Assembly: GCF_020148005.1 (NCBI RefSeq)
Contig: NZ_JAGXFD010000001.1
Coordinates: forward strand, 743,541 to 807,540
Length of the DNA: 64,000 bases
Direction: 5' to 3'
From: Modicisalibacter tunisiensis
Lineage (GTDB): Bacteria > Pseudomonadota > Gammaproteobacteria > Pseudomonadales > Halomonadaceae
The translations under genes and the position numbers were made by a program. Within the stretch, counting starts at the first letter, position 1, and every line of letters begins with the position of its first letter. The notes under the pieces are model-generated. The model was not told the DNA's origin and made no database searches. It saw only the letters and a program-made list of their open reading frames with translations. Shown piece after piece: positions 47,513-57,261 of the stretch.

Positions 47513-49408
47513 CTAGATCACCTTGACGTCGGTATTGGGCGACTTCTGGGCGAAGATTTGCTCGACGTTGATCTTGACGCTGTCGCTGGCAAAGCCGGCA
47601 TCGCGGAACACCACGCGCAGCGGCTCGTACTCGGCGAGCTGTTTGACGAATTCCTCGTCGATATCCAGATCGAAGCAGGCGGCCAGCGCCATATGCTTTT
47701 CCGCCCCGTCAACGAAGAAGATGGTTTTTCCATCAACATCCTGGCGGGAGATGGGCAGGGAAAGGTCGACGCCCCAGTCCAGGAGGACCTGGAAGAGCAA
47801 GTCTTCTGAACTCCGGCCCTCGCGGATATTGTCGATATTCTCAGAAAGCAGGTCTTGGCTAAGTGAGTCCGGCGAATAGTGAATTTCTCGCATGTTTGAC
47901 GATTCAACTTTCATGACGCGAAAGCCAAGATCGAGAGAACTAGCCTTCTGGTCATCGGCTTCTGATGAAACTTCTTTGGCATAGTTTTTGACACGCCTTG
48001 CACCCATTTCAAATATTGAGCCAAGGCCAGGTTCTGGTTTAGGGAGCGGCTCGGGGATTTGCACCCCGATAAAGCGCCGGCTTCCTTTGTCCTCATAGTT
48101 CTGCTTTAGCACTGCGTGAGCTGTCGATGCGCTTCCGCTAAAGAAGTCAAGAACAATGTCGCCGCCATCTGGCGATGTGGATAGCTGCAAGATCCTCTGT
48201 ATCAGCTCAACTGGCTTGACGGAATTGAGAACATTTTCAGTTTCTTGGAAGTCGACATATTTTAGAAGTGACTTTTTTGCATCTTGAGTATGTCCAACTT
48301 CAGAGTAAAACCAAATAGTCTGCGGGGTTCTCCCCTGCTTCACCTCGGAAAGAAACCTCTTAAGGCGTGGCATATTATCACCATCCTTCCCCCACCATAT
48401 ACGATTGTCATCATCGAGCTTCTTAAAGTTTTCTTCATTGATTCGCCAATAACTTCCCCTTGGCGGACCATCAATAACTCGCCCAGATGGACACTTAATT
48501 GAATATAGCCCTGCGTCGTACCTATTTCTAGCCGCCAGATCGCTAGAAGTCCAAGGGCCACGCGGATCATTATCAGGATTCTTATACCGCGCAATCATTT
48601 CTTCCGTTTGCGGAAGCATGTTTGGAGCCCACGACCCTTTATTCTTTGCGTAAACAATAATATAGTCATGGTCTTCAGAGAACCACTTGGCGCTGTTTTT
48701 TGGAGAGAAAACTTTTTGCCAAATCAATTGAGCAACAAAATTATCACCACCAAAAACCTCATCGCAGAGCTTTCTAAGGCTATCAACTTCATGATCGTCA
48801 ATGGAAATAAATATCACGCCGTCATCGCATAAAAGGTTCTTTGCCAGCCGCAACCGAGGGTACATCATAGATAGCCAATCTGAGTGAAATCGGCCGTTCG
48901 ATTCGGTATTGGCAACTAGACGGCCGCCTTGCTCATCACGCTGCCCGGACGAATCAAGGTAGTCGTCAAAAGACTCGTGATAGTCATCGTCGTAGATAAA
49001 CTCACGCCCTGTATTGTAGGGCGGGTCGATATAAATCAACTTGACCCTGCCCAAGTAAGTCTCCTGAAGAAGCTTCAGGGCTTCAAGGTTATCTCCTTCG
49101 ATGAAAAGGTTCTTGGTGGTGTCAAAGCTCACACTCTCTTCCCGACAGGGGCGCAGTGTCTTGGCAATCGGCGCATTAGCCGCCAGCAGGGCTTCCCGCT
49201 TGCCGGGCCAGTTGAGGTGGTAGCGTTCCTGGGGACCCTCGACGATATGCTCGGAGAGCTCCTGGCGCAGCTGGTCGAAGTCGATGGCTTGCTTCATCCG
49301 CCCCTGTTCATCCCGCGCTTCGGTGACGCAGCTGGGGAACAGCTTGGCCAGCTTGGCAATGTTGGCCTCGGTCAGATTGGGGGAGTGCATCTTCAACTTG
49401 TCCATCAT
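47513..49408 (-). CDS. mod: Type III DNA methyltransferase subunit Mod
   Basis: Predicted 631-residue beta-class adenine methyltransferase. Motif IV DPPYNTGREFIYDDDYHE (about residue 127) precedes the target recognition domain and motif I VLDFFSGSASTAHAV (about 419), the order expected for Mod. It methylates N6-adenine in one strand of an asymmetric site and gives Res its specificity. From about 47.87 to 49.1 kb the gene is strikingly A/T-richer than its ends, covering the recognition domain. GGAGAC precedes ATG 49408. Confidence 0.94.
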   Translation of the reverse strand: MMDKLKMHSPNLTEANIAKLAKLFPSCVTEARDEQGRMKQAIDFDQLRQELSEHIVEGPQERYHLNWPGKREALLAANAPIAKTLRPCREESVSFDTTKNLFIEGDNLEALKLLQETYLGRVKLIYIDPPYNTGREFIYDDDYHESFDDYLDSSGQRDEQGGRLVANTESNGRFHSDWLSMMYPRLRLAKNLLCDDGVIFISIDDHEVDSLRKLCDEVFGGDNFVAQLIWQKVFSPKNSAKWFSEDHDYIIVYAKNKGSWAPNMLPQTEEMIARYKNPDNDPRGPWTSSDLAARNRYDAGLYSIKCPSGRVIDGPPRGSYWRINEENFKKLDDDNRIWWGKDGDNMPRLKRFLSEVKQGRTPQTIWFYSEVGHTQDAKKSLLKYVDFQETENVLNSVKPVELIQRILQLSTSPDGGDIVLDFFSGSASTAHAVLKQNYEDKGSRRFIGVQIPEPLPKPEPGLGSIFEMGARRVKNYAKEVSSEADDQKASSLDLGFRVMKVESSNMREIHYSPDSLSQDLLSENIDNIREGRSSEDLLFQVLLDWGVDLSLPISRQDVDGKTIFFVDGAEKHMALAACFDLDIDEEFVKQLAEYEPLRVVFRDAGFASDSVKINVEQIFAQKSPNTDVKVI

Positions 49409-49419
49409 GTCGCGTGTCT

Positions 49420-49575
49420 CCAGACCTCTGTGGGAACCTTTGCAAAACGACTGCGCTCGTCATTTCGCGTCCCGGCGGTGCTCGAAATACTCATGTACTG
49501 AAGTACATTCCGCTTTCTATGCGCCGGCGAAACACGAACTGAACGTCGCTCGCCACGTTTTCCAAGGGCTCCCAA
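49420..49575. repeat. Intergenic palindrome-like element before mod
   Basis: Non-coding stretch containing GCAAAACGACTGCGCTCGTC and the self-complementary TACTCATGTACTGAAGTACA with flanking CGCCGG/CCGGCG-type halves. Its style matches the palindromic element at 8.7-8.85 kb. It separates the helicase-DUF4391 pair from mod and probably holds the mod promoter. Confidence 0.4.
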
Positions 49576-49585
49576 CGGGTCGTGA

Positions 49586-50269
49586 TCAGGTGTCGTAGTC
49601 GGCAATTGCATAATCGGCCAACCTCTGGCGGATCGAGCGCAGCTCGGCGTTGATCTCGACCTTGCGGTTGAACTGTTTCGTGTTGCGAAGGCGCTTCTCG
49701 AGCTTGTCGGCATCCTTCTTGAGGGCTTCCAGGGCCCTCAAGCGCTCCAGCTGATCGGGCAGGGCTTCTCCCTGAAGTGCCGGGGCCGGAAGCAGGCTGC
49801 GCAGCAGCTGCTGGTAGAGCTGCTTCAGGTCGATGGCCGTGGGCAGCGGCTGCCGAGGCGTCTCGGCTGGCAGCCAGTCGCTGCTGGCGTAGTGGTCATC
49901 CAGCACCCATTTGCTGGGGTCGGCCTGGCTGGGCCGCTTGTAGGCGGCGGTGACACGGATGCCGCGGGTGCCGTGGAGCTCGAACAGGATCGGAAAGGGA
50001 ATGGCGCGGTCGATGGCCCGCAGCACGTCTCGGTGCAGATCATCGCCCTTGAGGGTGATCACGAAGACCTGCAGCTCCGGTACGTCATCGGTGCCAGGCA
50101 GATTGAGCGTGCTATGGGCCAGCTTGGCATGCCAGGTGATCTGGGCGACGTCATCCCGCAGACGCTCCCTGAGGGTGGCGGTGGCCCGCACATGCGCCAG
50201 GATGCGCTGCTTGGCCACCACTCGACCGAGCATTGTCTTGGCGGGGTACTGGTAGAGCGGTACCGTCAT
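49586..50269 (-). CDS. DUF4391 domain protein
   Basis: Predicted 227 residues. Starts with PLYQYPAKTMLGRVVAKQRILAH, a middle beta-rich core (LQVFVITLKGDDLHRDVLRAIDRAIPFPILFEL) and a C-terminal basic coiled coil (LEKRLRNTKQFNRKVEINAELRSIRQRL). I recognise it as the DUF4391 type that accompanies helicase plus type III-like methyltransferase loci. No catalytic motif is evident; a DNA- or complex-binding accessory role is a guess. Its ATG overlaps the helicase stop by four bases, so the two are coupled. Confidence 0.72.
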   Translation of the reverse strand: MTVPLYQYPAKTMLGRVVAKQRILAHVRATATLRERLRDDVAQITWHAKLAHSTLNLPGTDDVPELQVFVITLKGDDLHRDVLRAIDRAIPFPILFELHGTRGIRVTAAYKRPSQADPSKWVLDDHYASSDWLPAETPRQPLPTAIDLKQLYQQLLRSLLPAPALQGEALPDQLERLRALEALKKDADKLEKRLRNTKQFNRKVEINAELRSIRQRLADYAIADYDT

Positions 50270-53200
50270 GGTGCTTTACTCTCGCTATCCCTGCTGGCCA
50301 CATGGCGCTCCGTACCTGTGTCTATGGTCGAGCCCGCGTCACGAATGACGATAAAGGTGATCAGTTCGAAGTCGTTTAACCCTTCGATGGTATCGACAAG
50401 TGCCGTGGTCTCGCCGCCGCTGAACAGGCTGTCGATATCCCTGTCTTCCTTCACCTCGATCATCGAGCGGATGGCCTGATCCAGTAGCGCCGAGTAGGCG
50501 TGCATCTCCCGGCCATCCTGGGTCTCCTCGTTGAAGTGCCGATAGACGGCTTCGACAGGCTCGCCCAGCCCCTTGCATGCGGTGCGGGCCAGATCCAGCA
50601 AGCGCTTGACCTCGGTGTAGTCGCTGATTACTTCGCCGGTGTGGCTTATGTAGACCAGGTAGAAAGGGTGCAGGCGGTTCTGCTGCTGCAGGCCACTCCC
50701 TTGGTGCCCTACCTGCTGATTGAGGTTGCGCAGGGTGAAGATGACCCCGGGCTGCAGGCCCCTCTCGGGGCGGGCTGGCACCACGGTATGCAGCCCATTG
50801 GGAATACGGCTCAGGTCGCCGTTCTCCTTCATATAGCCCAGCAGGTCCATGCGGAATTCATTAAGGCCCAGGTCGGTGATCGACACGCCGGACTTGAGGT
50901 CTTCCATCTCCACCACTTCATCCTGCAGCCGGCGCAGTTGCTCGCGCCGGTAGGCGACGTCGTTGGACTGGGCATTGAGCACGTTGTCGTCGCCGGTGGC
51001 GGTGACGTCGGCAATCACCATGCGGTTCTCGACGCGCTCCTTGAGGTTGATGTACTCGTCCAGGCTGATATCCGGCCAGTAGTTGACCAGCTGGATGCTG
51101 GCGTTGGGCGAGCCGATGCGGTCGATGCGCCCGAAGCGCTGGATAATGCGCACCGGGTTCCAGTGGATGTCGTAGTTGATCAGGGTGTCGCAGTCCTGCA
51201 GGTTCTGGCCTTCCGAGATGCAGTCGGTCCCGATCAGGATGTCCAGCTCGCGGGGCTCACCGGGGTACACCATGGCCTTGCTCTTGGCCTGTGGGGCGAA
51301 CAGCGTCAGCAGGCCCTGGAAGTCGTAGTGCTGGCGGCTGCCCGGCATGGCGCCGATGGTCGATTTCGGAGTGTCGCTGCCGGTCACCAGGCCGGTGTGC
51401 ACGCCCTGGTTCTCCAGCAGGCCAGGCGCCAGGTTATCGTAGAGGTACCTGGCGGTATCCGCGAAGGCGGTGAAGATCAACACCTTGCGGTTGCCGGGGT
51501 TGATCGGCGTGGCCAGTTTGCCGGCGATCTGCGTCTTCAAGTGCTGCAGCTTGGCATCGTCGGCCGGGGTGACCTTGGCCATTTCTTCCAGCAGCAACTC
51601 GATCCACACCAGGTCGGTGCTCAGGTCATGCTCCCAGGACGGCAGGTCCATGTCCTCCAGGCTGATCTGGACCTTCTTGCCCACCGTGGTATCGCCCGGC
51701 ATGGGGATGCTGTCGTCGTCGGGGCCGGCGTCTTCGAAGGACGCGGTGATATCCGTGAAGCTCTCCGAACGGCCGGTCCGCTTGAAGGCCTCGATCTTGT
51801 CCAGGGTGGTCTGGTAGCTATCCTGCAGTCCCTCCAGGGTCAGTCGAAACGCCGCTACCGAGCTCTCCAAACGCTTGAGCAGGTTGGTGGTCATCAGGGC
51901 CTGCAGGCTCTTCTCCCGGTCCACCTGCTTGAAGCTACCGCCCCCACTGGACACTTCGGTGTCGTACATCTCCTCGTACTTCTTGAGGCGGCTGGGCAGG
52001 ATGTAGCTGATCGGGGCGTAGACGGAAAGCTTGAGCTGGGAGAGCTGCTGGAAGATCTCGTTGAAGCCGATCACATCGGGCCGCTGGGTGAGCGGGCAGT
52101 GAAACGAGAGCGGCTTGCGACGCGCCGGGAAACTGCCGATATCACTGGTGTCGTAGAAGGTTTCGATATGCCGGCGTGAGCGGGCGATGGTGACGCTGTC
52201 CAACAGCTCGAAGAAGTCGAAGTCCAGCGCCTGCAGGATGGCGCCCGTGGTGCGCTTCTCCGGCGGGAGCGCCGACCACTCGTTGAAAGTGGCCTGGGCG
52301 CGGCGGAAGGTGCCCTCGATGTCCTTGGCCCCGCTGAGATGGCGAGTCAAGTTCTCGGCGTCCCCCTCGTAGGCCAGGGCCAGCTGGTTCTTCAGATCAG
52401 TGAAGCGGTTGTTGACCGGCGTTGCCGAGAGCATCAGCACCTTGGTCTTCACGCCCGCCCGGATCACCTGGTTCATCAGCTTCTGGTAGCGCGTCTCGCG
52501 GTCCTTGTAGACGTCGTTGTTGCGGAAGTTGTGCGACTCGTCGATCACCACCAGGTCGTAGTTGCCCCAGTTGACACGATCCAGCGGCATGCCGAAGGAT
52601 TCGCCGCGGGTGCGCTGCAGGTCGGTATGGCAGAGCACGTCGTAATTCAGGCGGTCCTGGGCCAGCACGTTGGTGGTCAGGTTGCGGTTGTAGGTCAACC
52701 AGTTGTCGGCGAGCTTCTTGGGGCACAGTACCAGCACGGAGCGGTTGCGCAGCTCGTAGTACTTGATGACCGCCAGGGCGGTGAACGTCTTCCCGAGGCC
52801 CACGCTGTCGGCCAGGATGCAACCGTTATAGGTCTCCAGCTTGTTGATCACGCCGGTGGCCGCATCGCGCTGGAAGTTGAACAGCTTCTGCCAGATGACG
52901 CTGTCCTGGTAGCCGGTGCGGTCGTTGGGCAGCACATCCTCGCTGATGTCTTCCAGGAACTCGTGGAAGATGTGGTAGAGCATCAGGAAGTAGATCCGCT
53001 CCGGCGGGTTCTCCCGGTAGACCGAGGCGATATGCTCGCGCAGCCGTTCGGTCACATCCTCGAGCTTCTCTTCGTCCTGCCACAGCTGGTCGAAGAGGGC
53101 CATGAACCGAGAGGTGTGGCCCGGCTCGCTGAAGCGGGTGACGAAATTGGAGACCGCGTTGCCCTGCTGGTAGCCCAGATCCACCGCCGTGAAGCCCTGC

Positions 53201-53634
53201 AGCGGCATATAGACCGTATCACCGCCTGTGGCCGCTACGCCGGCAAAGGGCTGCATGGCGGCCTGGCCGCGGTTGGAGCGGAACCGGGCCTTGCGGCGCA
53301 TCCAGTCGGCGCACTCGCGAGCGATGGCCCGCTGGGTCAGCTGGTTCTTGAGCTGGATCTCGAACTCGCTGCCGTGGACGCTGCGCTCGCGCGCCGCCTT
53401 GGGGATGTGAAACTCGCGGTGTTCCTTGCGGAACTTGTCGCTGGCCTGGTCAGGCACGAAGGTGGGTGAGGTGAAGATGAACTCGACCGAGTCCAATGCT
53501 TCCAGCTCATCCTTGAGCGCCTCATAGGCGTAAATCGAGAAGCAGGAGGCCGCGATCTTGAGGCGGGCGCCGGGCCGCAGGGTGTCCTTCAGGTCGTCGC
53601 CGAGCAGCCGGCTGACGTTGTCGATGATCTCCAT
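50266..53634 (-). CDS. SNF2-family helicase with PLD-like N-terminus
   Basis: Predicted 1122 residues. The N-terminal 170 residues (RLKIAASCFSIYAYEALKDE) look like a phospholipase D-like fold, but I cannot see a complete HKD motif. Then a SNF2 helicase core: Walker A ADSVGLGKTFTALAVI (about 275), DEAH-like VVIDESHNFRNN (about 366), LSATPVNN, and the C-terminal half with VLIFTAFADTARYL, IGTDCISEGQNLQDCD and IQRFGRIDRIGS. A long C-terminal region lacks known motifs. It is the first gene of the defence island and resembles helicases of DISARM- and BREX-like systems in layout. Confidence 0.88.
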   Translation of the reverse strand: MEIIDNVSRLLGDDLKDTLRPGARLKIAASCFSIYAYEALKDELEALDSVEFIFTSPTFVPDQASDKFRKEHREFHIPKAARERSVHGSEFEIQLKNQLTQRAIARECADWMRRKARFRSNRGQAAMQPFAGVAATGGDTVYMPLQGFTAVDLGYQQGNAVSNFVTRFSEPGHTSRFMALFDQLWQDEEKLEDVTERLREHIASVYRENPPERIYFLMLYHIFHEFLEDISEDVLPNDRTGYQDSVIWQKLFNFQRDAATGVINKLETYNGCILADSVGLGKTFTALAVIKYYELRNRSVLVLCPKKLADNWLTYNRNLTTNVLAQDRLNYDVLCHTDLQRTRGESFGMPLDRVNWGNYDLVVIDESHNFRNNDVYKDRETRYQKLMNQVIRAGVKTKVLMLSATPVNNRFTDLKNQLALAYEGDAENLTRHLSGAKDIEGTFRRAQATFNEWSALPPEKRTTGAILQALDFDFFELLDSVTIARSRRHIETFYDTSDIGSFPARRKPLSFHCPLTQRPDVIGFNEIFQQLSQLKLSVYAPISYILPSRLKKYEEMYDTEVSSGGGSFKQVDREKSLQALMTTNLLKRLESSVAAFRLTLEGLQDSYQTTLDKIEAFKRTGRSESFTDITASFEDAGPDDDSIPMPGDTTVGKKVQISLEDMDLPSWEHDLSTDLVWIELLLEEMAKVTPADDAKLQHLKTQIAGKLATPINPGNRKVLIFTAFADTARYLYDNLAPGLLENQGVHTGLVTGSDTPKSTIGAMPGSRQHYDFQGLLTLFAPQAKSKAMVYPGEPRELDILIGTDCISEGQNLQDCDTLINYDIHWNPVRIIQRFGRIDRIGSPNASIQLVNYWPDISLDEYINLKERVENRMVIADVTATGDDNVLNAQSNDVAYRREQLRRLQDEVVEMEDLKSGVSITDLGLNEFRMDLLGYMKENGDLSRIPNGLHTVVPARPERGLQPGVIFTLRNLNQQVGHQGSGLQQQNRLHPFYLVYISHTGEVISDYTEVKRLLDLARTACKGLGEPVEAVYRHFNEETQDGREMHAYSALLDQAIRSMIEVKEDRDIDSLFSGGETTALVDTIEGLNDFELITFIVIRDAGSTIDTGTERHVASRDSESKAP

Positions 53635-53767
53635 GGTGCGGCTCCCTGCAGTTCCCTGGCCGCCTGAAGGCGGTCTCGTTGCGCTGCACTCAGCTTATAT
53701 CAACAGCTAAGTGGGGTGAACGCTGGAGATTGCTACAAGGAGCGTGGGTAAACTTCGATCAGCAGCC

Positions 53768-54433
53768 TCACCGCCACGTAGGCATCGCCCAGCCCCGCTC
53801 ACGCGCAATACCGGCGAGTACCGGGTCCGGATGGATGGCGTGCGGCCTCTCCACCGCCTCGAGAAGGGGAAGATCGTTACGGGAATCGGAGTAGCCCCAG
53901 GTTTCCGCCGGCTGCGTCTCCCCCAGCCACTCCCGGAGTGCGTGAAGCTTGCCTTCCTTGAAGGTGCGGGTACCGTGCGCCTGGCCGGTATAGCGACCGG
54001 CTTGCTCCTCGAGCGCTGTTGCCAGTGCCGCATCACAGCCTAAGCGCCTGGCGAGCGGTACCACCAGCTGAGCGGTCGAGGCGGAGATGACGACGATGGT
54101 ATGCCCCTGCTCGCGATGCCATGCCACCTGCGCCAGGCCCCCCGGGAACAGCCGGGGCATGATGCGGCTATCGAGGAACACCTTGACCTGCTCGGCCACT
54201 TCCTGGACCTCGCGTCCTGCCAAGGGGGCGAGGAGAAACGTCAGATGCGCCTCCATATCCAGGGTGCCTGCCGCGTAGTCAGCCATATGACGATCCCAGG
54301 TGCGACGATACTCGGCGGCATCCGGGATCCAGCCCTGTTCGATCAACCACTCGTTCCAGTACCCGGTGATATCCCCGTCGAGCAGGGTGTCATCCAGATC
54401 GAACAGCGCCAGGCGCATTGCCCTGCGAGACAT
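53768..54433 (-). CDS. HAD-IB family phosphatase (SerB-like)
   Basis: Predicted 221-residue haloacid dehalogenase-type hydrolase. Motif I FDLDDTLLDGD, motif II ISAS, motif III Lys in EGKLHAL and motif IV YSDSRNDLPLL are intact, so it should be an active phosphomonoesterase. Length and helical cap match the HAD-IB (phosphoserine phosphatase-like) group. The start is ATG 54433 because GAGGAG lies exactly five bases upstream. It follows the ABC ATPase gene directly and may act on the imported phosphorylated compound. Confidence 0.82.
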   Translation of the reverse strand: MSRRAMRLALFDLDDTLLDGDITGYWNEWLIEQGWIPDAAEYRRTWDRHMADYAAGTLDMEAHLTFLLAPLAGREVQEVAEQVKVFLDSRIMPRLFPGGLAQVAWHREQGHTIVVISASTAQLVVPLARRLGCDAALATALEEQAGRYTGQAHGTRTFKEGKLHALREWLGETQPAETWGYSDSRNDLPLLEAVERPHAIHPDPVLAGIARERGWAMPTWR

Positions 54434-54435
54434 AC

Positions 54436-55587
54436 TCACTCCTCAAGCTCCTGAACCTCATCGAGGTCGACAAACACCAGCACCTCGCTCTCCTCGGCCA
54501 GCAGATGGCGGCTGCCTCGGTTGAGGGCATCGACAGAGAGCTCAATCCCGGCACACTCCACCGCATAGCGTACGATGTTGCCCAGCAGCTGACGACGGCG
54601 GATCACGCCTCGGCAGCCAGGGCCTGCGTGGGTTGGCACTTCACCGCCTGGCGAGGCCTCTGACACCGGCTGCAGGTAGATGGCCTCGGGCCTCAACGCC
54701 ACGCGCGCCGCCCTGCTCACTGTGCCGAGCAGCGCATGCGCCTGCTCCCCCGACAGCACGTTGTAGTGCCCCATGAAGCCAGCGGCCTGATGGCTGCGGG
54801 GCCGTGTGTACAGTGCTTCGGCATCCCCTTGCTGCAGGATACGTCCGTCATGCATCAGGAAGATGCGGTCGGACATCATCAGCGCCTCTTCCTGATCGTG
54901 GGTCACGAACAGCGTCGTCAGGCCCAGCGTCTTCTGAATGTCGCGCAGCTGCTGACGCAGGTGACGGCGGATGCGTGCATCCAGCGCCGACAGCGGCTCA
55001 TCCATCAGCAGGATACGGGGCTCCACGACCAGCGCGCGAGCCAGCGCCACCCGCTGGCACTGCCCGCCAGAGAGTTGATGCGGAAACTTGTCAGCATGCT
55101 CGCGCAGCTCGACCAGGCGCAGCACCTCGTCCACGCGGCGGCCGCGCTCCTCCTGGGGCACCTTCTGCATGCGAAGCCCGAAGGCGACGTTGTCGGTGAC
55201 CCGCATATTGGGGAACAGCGCATAGTGCTGGAACACCATGCCGACGCCGCGCTGCTGGGGAGGGAGTGACGTAATCTCCTCGCCACCCACCATGATGCGT
55301 CCTTCATCGAGCGTGTTCAGACCGGCGATAGCCCTCAGCAGGGTCGATTTCCCGCAGCCGGAGGGGCCCAGCAGCGTGACGAACTCGCCCTTGGCGATCT
55401 CGGCATCGATCTGGGAAAACACCTGAGTCTCGCCGAAACGCTTGGCCAGGCTCTCGAGGCGCAGATAGTCAGGCGACGCAGTGGCTGTGGTGCCCTGCTG
55501 CCTTGTCGCCACCTCGGCCACGGTGTCGCAGCGATCGAGCGTCGGGAGGTGGTCGCGGGCATAGGGAGCAGCGGTCAAGGTTGTCAT
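54436..55587 (-). CDS. ABC importer ATP-binding protein
   Basis: Predicted 383 residues: ABC domain with Walker A GPSGCGKST (about 75), signature LSGGQCQRVALA (Cys in place of the commoner Gln), Walker B ILLMDEPLSALD and the H-loop, then a C-terminal TOBE-type domain. It energises the two permeases encoded upstream. Domain layout matches the iron(III)/spermidine/2-aminoethylphosphonate group. The ATG overlaps the permease stop by four bases. Confidence 0.9.
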   Translation of the reverse strand: MTTLTAAPYARDHLPTLDRCDTVAEVATRQQGTTATASPDYLRLESLAKRFGETQVFSQIDAEIAKGEFVTLLGPSGCGKSTLLRAIAGLNTLDEGRIMVGGEEITSLPPQQRGVGMVFQHYALFPNMRVTDNVAFGLRMQKVPQEERGRRVDEVLRLVELREHADKFPHQLSGGQCQRVALARALVVEPRILLMDEPLSALDARIRRHLRQQLRDIQKTLGLTTLFVTHDQEEALMMSDRIFLMHDGRILQQGDAEALYTRPRSHQAAGFMGHYNVLSGEQAHALLGTVSRAARVALRPEAIYLQPVSEASPGGEVPTHAGPGCRGVIRRRQLLGNIVRYAVECAGIELSVDALNRGSRHLLAEESEVLVFVDLDEVQELEE

Positions 55588-56444
55588 GCGTTGGCATCCT
55601 TGGCGATGGCGTGGCCGGACTGGCGATTCCCCAGCCAGGTCAGCAACAGGGTGAACAGGAAGAGCGTGATCACCAGCGCGCTGGTGAAATGGCCGCTGGC
55701 CCCACGCATGTTGTTGAGATAGACCTGCAGGGTCTCGAAGCGGGTACCCACCAGCATGTTGGCGAAGACGAACTCGCCCACCAGGAAGGAGAAGGAGAGG
55801 AAGACGGCGACCTGAACACCGATGCGGATATTGGGCAGGATCACCAGGAAGAAGGCCCTGAACGGCGTCGCGCCAAGCAGCTGAGCGGCGTCCATCAATG
55901 ACCTCACATCGATGGTCCGCAGACTGTTGGCGACGGCCCGATAGACGAAGGGAAGCGCGATCGTCACGTAGGTGAAGATCAGGATCCAGGGGGAGCCCAC
56001 CAGCGGCAGCGGGCCACCGGCATAAAGCTGCAGCAGACCTACCGAGGAGACCACCGGCGGTACGGCAAAGGGCACCAGCACCAGCCCGTTCATCCAGGCA
56101 TCCAGCCGCGGGTAGCGGGTATGGGCCAGGAAGGCCACCGGCACGACCAGTACCAGGCTCAGCACAAGAGCTCCCAGGGTCACCAGCATGGAGCGAGCGA
56201 ACGCCAGCTGGAAGCGCGGCGTGCTCCACAGCTCCAGAAACCACTTGAGGGTCAGCCCGTCCGGCAGCAGCGTGGCGCCCCAGCTGGTGGCCAGCGCATA
56301 CCCCAGAGTCGCCACCAGAGGCAGTGCCAGCAGGGTAAAGACTCCCCCCACCACCAGGGCATGAATAGATGGACGCGGTAAGCGAAGCGTCGGCAGGGCC
56401 GGTGCCTTGGGCCGCGACAGGGTGAGATCAGCGTTCTGCGACAT
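55584..56444 (-). CDS. ABC transporter permease, second subunit
   Basis: Predicted 286-residue inner-membrane permease with six helices and the EAA-loop region SLMDAAQLLGATPFRAFFLVILPNIRIG that contacts the ATPase. It pairs with the permease encoded immediately upstream (17-base overlap) and resembles the PhnV/PotC/FbpB-like class. Starts MSQNADLTL with a short cytoplasmic N-terminus. Confidence 0.88.
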   Translation of the reverse strand: MSQNADLTLSRPKAPALPTLRLPRPSIHALVVGGVFTLLALPLVATLGYALATSWGATLLPDGLTLKWFLELWSTPRFQLAFARSMLVTLGALVLSLVLVVPVAFLAHTRYPRLDAWMNGLVLVPFAVPPVVSSVGLLQLYAGGPLPLVGSPWILIFTYVTIALPFVYRAVANSLRTIDVRSLMDAAQLLGATPFRAFFLVILPNIRIGVQVAVFLSFSFLVGEFVFANMLVGTRFETLQVYLNNMRGASGHFTSALVITLFLFTLLLTWLGNRQSGHAIAKDANA

Positions 56445-57261
56445 GATGGCTCCTGCGTAACAGCCACTGCTGAATCAGGGTGACCATGGCCAGCAGGCCC
56501 ACCAGGATCAGCGCCAGGGCACTGGCCAGGTTGGGCTGCAGGAACAGGTCGCCCGACACCAAGTTGGCGATACGGATGGTCATGAGGTTGTAGCTGGTGT
56601 TGACCAGGGCGTAGACGGTGGCATAGGCGCCCATGGCATTGGCGATCAGGATGGTGAAGGTCCCCGCCAACGCTGGCCGGAGCACCGGCAGGCCGATGTG
56701 GCACCAGTAGGCGACTCGCCCGGCGCCCAGCAGGCTGGCGGCGTCACGCCAGTCGGCACGCAGCCCCGCGAAGGCAGGAAACAGCAACAGCATGCCCAGC
56801 GGAATCTGGAACCAGGTGTAGATGACGATCAGGCCGGTGCGTGAGTAGAGCGAGAAGTCATCGATCAGCCCCACACGCTGCAGGGCCAGAGTCAGTACCC
56901 CGTTGGCCCCCATCAGGATGATGAACGCGAAGGCCAGCGGCACCCCGGCAAAGTTGCTGGTCATGTTGGTGAAGGCGATCATCCAGCGACGCAGCGGGCC
57001 ACTGGTACGGGTCAGGCTGTGGCACGCCAGAACGGCGATGATGAGTCCCAGCAGACTGGAGACCAGGGAGATCTCGAGGCTGCGCCAGATCGCCTGGCGA
57101 AAGAAGGGCGATGTGGCGATCTCCTGAAAGTGCCCCAGCCCCCAGCTTCCCTCGACCTGGAAGGCGCTGACGGCGATCCAGCCCAGAGGCGCCATCTGGA
57201 AGGCAACGAAGACCAGCGCGAAAGGCATCAGCCACAGCCAGGCAGGCAGCAGGCGCTTCAC
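56428..57261 (-). CDS. ABC transporter permease, first subunit
   Basis: Predicted 277-residue inner-membrane permease with six helices. EAA-like loop: DWRDAASLLGAGRVAYWCHIGLPVLRPAL. Together with the second permease it forms the membrane channel of the importer. It overlaps the upstream phosphatase-superfamily gene by four bases, which ties that enzyme to transport. Confidence 0.87.
   Translation of the reverse strand: MKRLLPAWLWLMPFALVFVAFQMAPLGWIAVSAFQVEGSWGLGHFQEIATSPFFRQAIWRSLEISLVSSLLGLIIAVLACHSLTRTSGPLRRWMIAFTNMTSNFAGVPLAFAFIILMGANGVLTLALQRVGLIDDFSLYSRTGLIVIYTWFQIPLGMLLLFPAFAGLRADWRDAASLLGAGRVAYWCHIGLPVLRPALAGTFTILIANAMGAYATVYALVNTSYNLMTIRIANLVSGDLFLQPNLASALALILVGLLAMVTLIQQWLLRRSHHVAER

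Noticed and set aside
55588-56244. N-terminal extension of the ABC ATPase frame
   Set aside because: It overlaps the permease gene entirely out of frame; the ATPase domain starts properly after ATG 55587.
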